NCBI GenBank assembly: GCA_025449725.1
Contig: JANWIU010000161.1
Coordinates: 1-14,847, forward strand
Length of the DNA: 14,847 bases
DNA from: Pseudobdellovibrio sp.
Lineage (GTDB): Bacteria > Bdellovibrionota > Bdellovibrionia > Bdellovibrionales > Bdellovibrionaceae
Direction of reading: 5' to 3'
Shown: positions 13,956 through 14,847 of the stretch, piece by piece
How positions within the stretch are numbered: position 1 is the first letter of the stretch
Layout of the letters: the number at the start of each line of letters is the position of its first letter
Notes under the pieces: generated by a model
Seen by the model: only the letters and a program-made list of their open reading frames with translations
Databases searched by the model: none
What the model was told of the DNA's origin: nothing
Translations under genes and position numbers: made by a program

Positions 13956-14847
13956 TAAAATCTCCAAAACATGTCAAAGAAGCCGTAGTATCCATCGGTC
14001 GGGTCTAAGCGAAGATGCGTAACATCCGTCGCATTAAGCGAAACCTGAATGTGAAGGCGGTCCGCAATCCAAATGTAAGACAAATATCCGCCCAATCCTT
14101 TTTTTTCGAAATTGTAACTTGGCCCAATTAAAAAGCGGTCCCAGTTATCCAGTACGACTTCGTATCCGGTTTGAAATGAGCTGGAAGACAGGTACTTCAA
14201 AGCCGCGGCATCTTCTGCGTTTTCCCAGCTGATAGTGCCGATACTTAAAAACGTATGAGAAATCAAAGCGTCAGAAGAGATGTTATCCCAGTACAGATTC
14301 CAGTTTAATGAAGCTTGCCGTTCTTTATCCAACCGAACAAACGAAAAACCCGAACTTAAAGTGGTTGCATCTGTCTCTATTAACTTTGCCCGGAAATTAA
14401 AATTGGGGCGGCCCAATAGATTTACCGGCGCCAAGGTTCCGACCGTAATTTTTGGTGTCATTCCGTAGTAAATATTTCCGAAGTAATTTATCAAAAACTC
14501 TTTGTGATAGAGGGTCTGCGCGGTATCCCCGATGACAAATCCCTGGTGAACCAGGGGCCGGTATTTTGACGAAATAGTAAGTGAGCTATCACGAATGACC
14601 AGATCGGTTGTGCCGACGTAATCCGTGTTGGTGGTCGATAAGTCCATCCGCTTAATGAAATCACCTGACTGAATGAAAACTTTGCGGGACTGGCGCACCA
14701 GGCTCAGCTTCAGCTCTACACCGACGCCGATGGTCTTAGGTTTTACCGATTCTACTTCTACAAAAGCAGTTGCACCGATCTTAGGGTTTTGAGAAATAAC
14801 AGCGACAACTTCCCCTACGCTCCAGCGCGTTTGCATACTTTCGGCCA
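13955..14847 (-). CDS. Beta-rich, probable outer-membrane protein (5' end outside window)
   Basis: The minus frame is open to the window edge; the ATG at 14836 has no ribosome-binding site and the frame continues three codons further (A-E-S), so the true start is probably outside. About the first 70 visible residues form a small beta domain (GEVVAVISQNPKIG, then IQSGDFIKRMDLS), after which a region of alternating polar and hydrophobic residues (YFGNIYYGMTPKITVGT, SLNWNLYWDN, WDRFLIGPSYNF, LSYIWIADRLHIQVSL) ends in YGFFDMFWRF. A terminal phenylalanine is typical of outer-membrane beta barrels. No family name can be given; the N-terminal domain reminds me of Bdellovibrio surface proteins but this is only an impression. 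Its stop shares one base with the methyltransferase ATG. A GC-rich hairpin lies within it. Confidence 0.7.
   Translation of the reverse strand, partial: AESMQTRWSVGEVVAVISQNPKIGATAFVEVESVKPKTIGVGVELKLSLVRQSRKVFIQSGDFIKRMDLSTTNTDYVGTTDLVIRDSSLTISSKYRPLVHQGFVIGDTAQTLYHKEFLINYFGNIYYGMTPKITVGTLAPVNLLGRPNFNFRAKLIETDATTLSSGFSFVRLDKERQASLNWNLYWDNISSDALISHTFLSIGTISWENAEDAAALKYLSSSSFQTGYEVVLDNWDRFLIGPSYNFEKKGLGGYLSYIWIADRLHIQVSLNATDVTHLRLDPTDGYYGFFDMFWRF
14541..14556. repeat. GC-rich inverted repeat inside the beta-rich protein gene
   Basis: CCCTGG-TGAA-CCAGGG gives a perfect 6-bp GC-rich stem with a 4-nt loop, encoding PLVHQG in the minus frame. It may be chance; it is noted because the stem is strong for a coding region. 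Confidence 0.4.

Overview
This 14.8 kb window is a dense piece of ordinary-looking bacterial chromosome from a Gram-negative organism. It holds 17 protein genes (two cut by the window edges), one of them a 46-residue membrane protein. I saw no rRNA, tRNA, CRISPR array, transposase or phage gene, and no gap above about 155 bases. The moderate-to-low GC content, outer-membrane-type protein ends, lipoprotein signal, HD-GYP protein and lineage-unknown proteins would fit a Bdellovibrio-like bacterium. That placement is an impression from memory, not a search result.

Layout. Positions 1-1700: the start of recG (minus) diverges over 11 bp from an HD-GYP c-di-GMP phosphodiesterase-like gene (plus). 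Positions 1733-4785 (minus): a class I fructose-bisphosphate aldolase, then lysS, then a lipoprotein with a degenerate rhodanese-like domain. Positions 4856-6060 (plus): a good sigma70-type promoter drives an Nfu-type Fe-S scaffold gene and an unknown 191-residue protein. Positions 6061-6212: a convergent gap with a 43-bp near-perfect inverted repeat and what looks like the last 24 codons of a lost outer-membrane protein. Positions 6213-10017 (minus): tatD, tcdA, a tiny membrane protein overlapping tcdA by ATGA, a deoxyhypusine-synthase-like gene (speY type) and a mARC/YcbX-like MOSC protein. Positions 10106-11146 (plus): an unknown 346-residue protein, tail to tail with a DedA family membrane protein (minus). 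Positions 11903-12787 (plus): an RluA-type pseudouridine synthase, tail to tail with a THUMP/RlmL-like rRNA methyltransferase (minus), whose start overlaps the stop of a beta-rich, probably outer-membrane protein that runs off the right edge.

How the genes relate. Translation and RNA modification are over-represented (lysS, tcdA, RluA-like, RlmL-like), with central metabolism (aldolase), Fe-S maturation (Nfu), a polyamine enzyme (speY-like) and envelope proteins. I do not see a clear new multi-gene system. The best leads are a perfect 10-nt complement to the aldolase ribosome-binding site in its own leader, the 43-bp hairpin with the adjoining gene relic, the tcdA-coupled small membrane protein, the deoxyhypusine-synthase homologue with a changed substrate site, and the lipoprotein rhodanese that lacks its cysteine.
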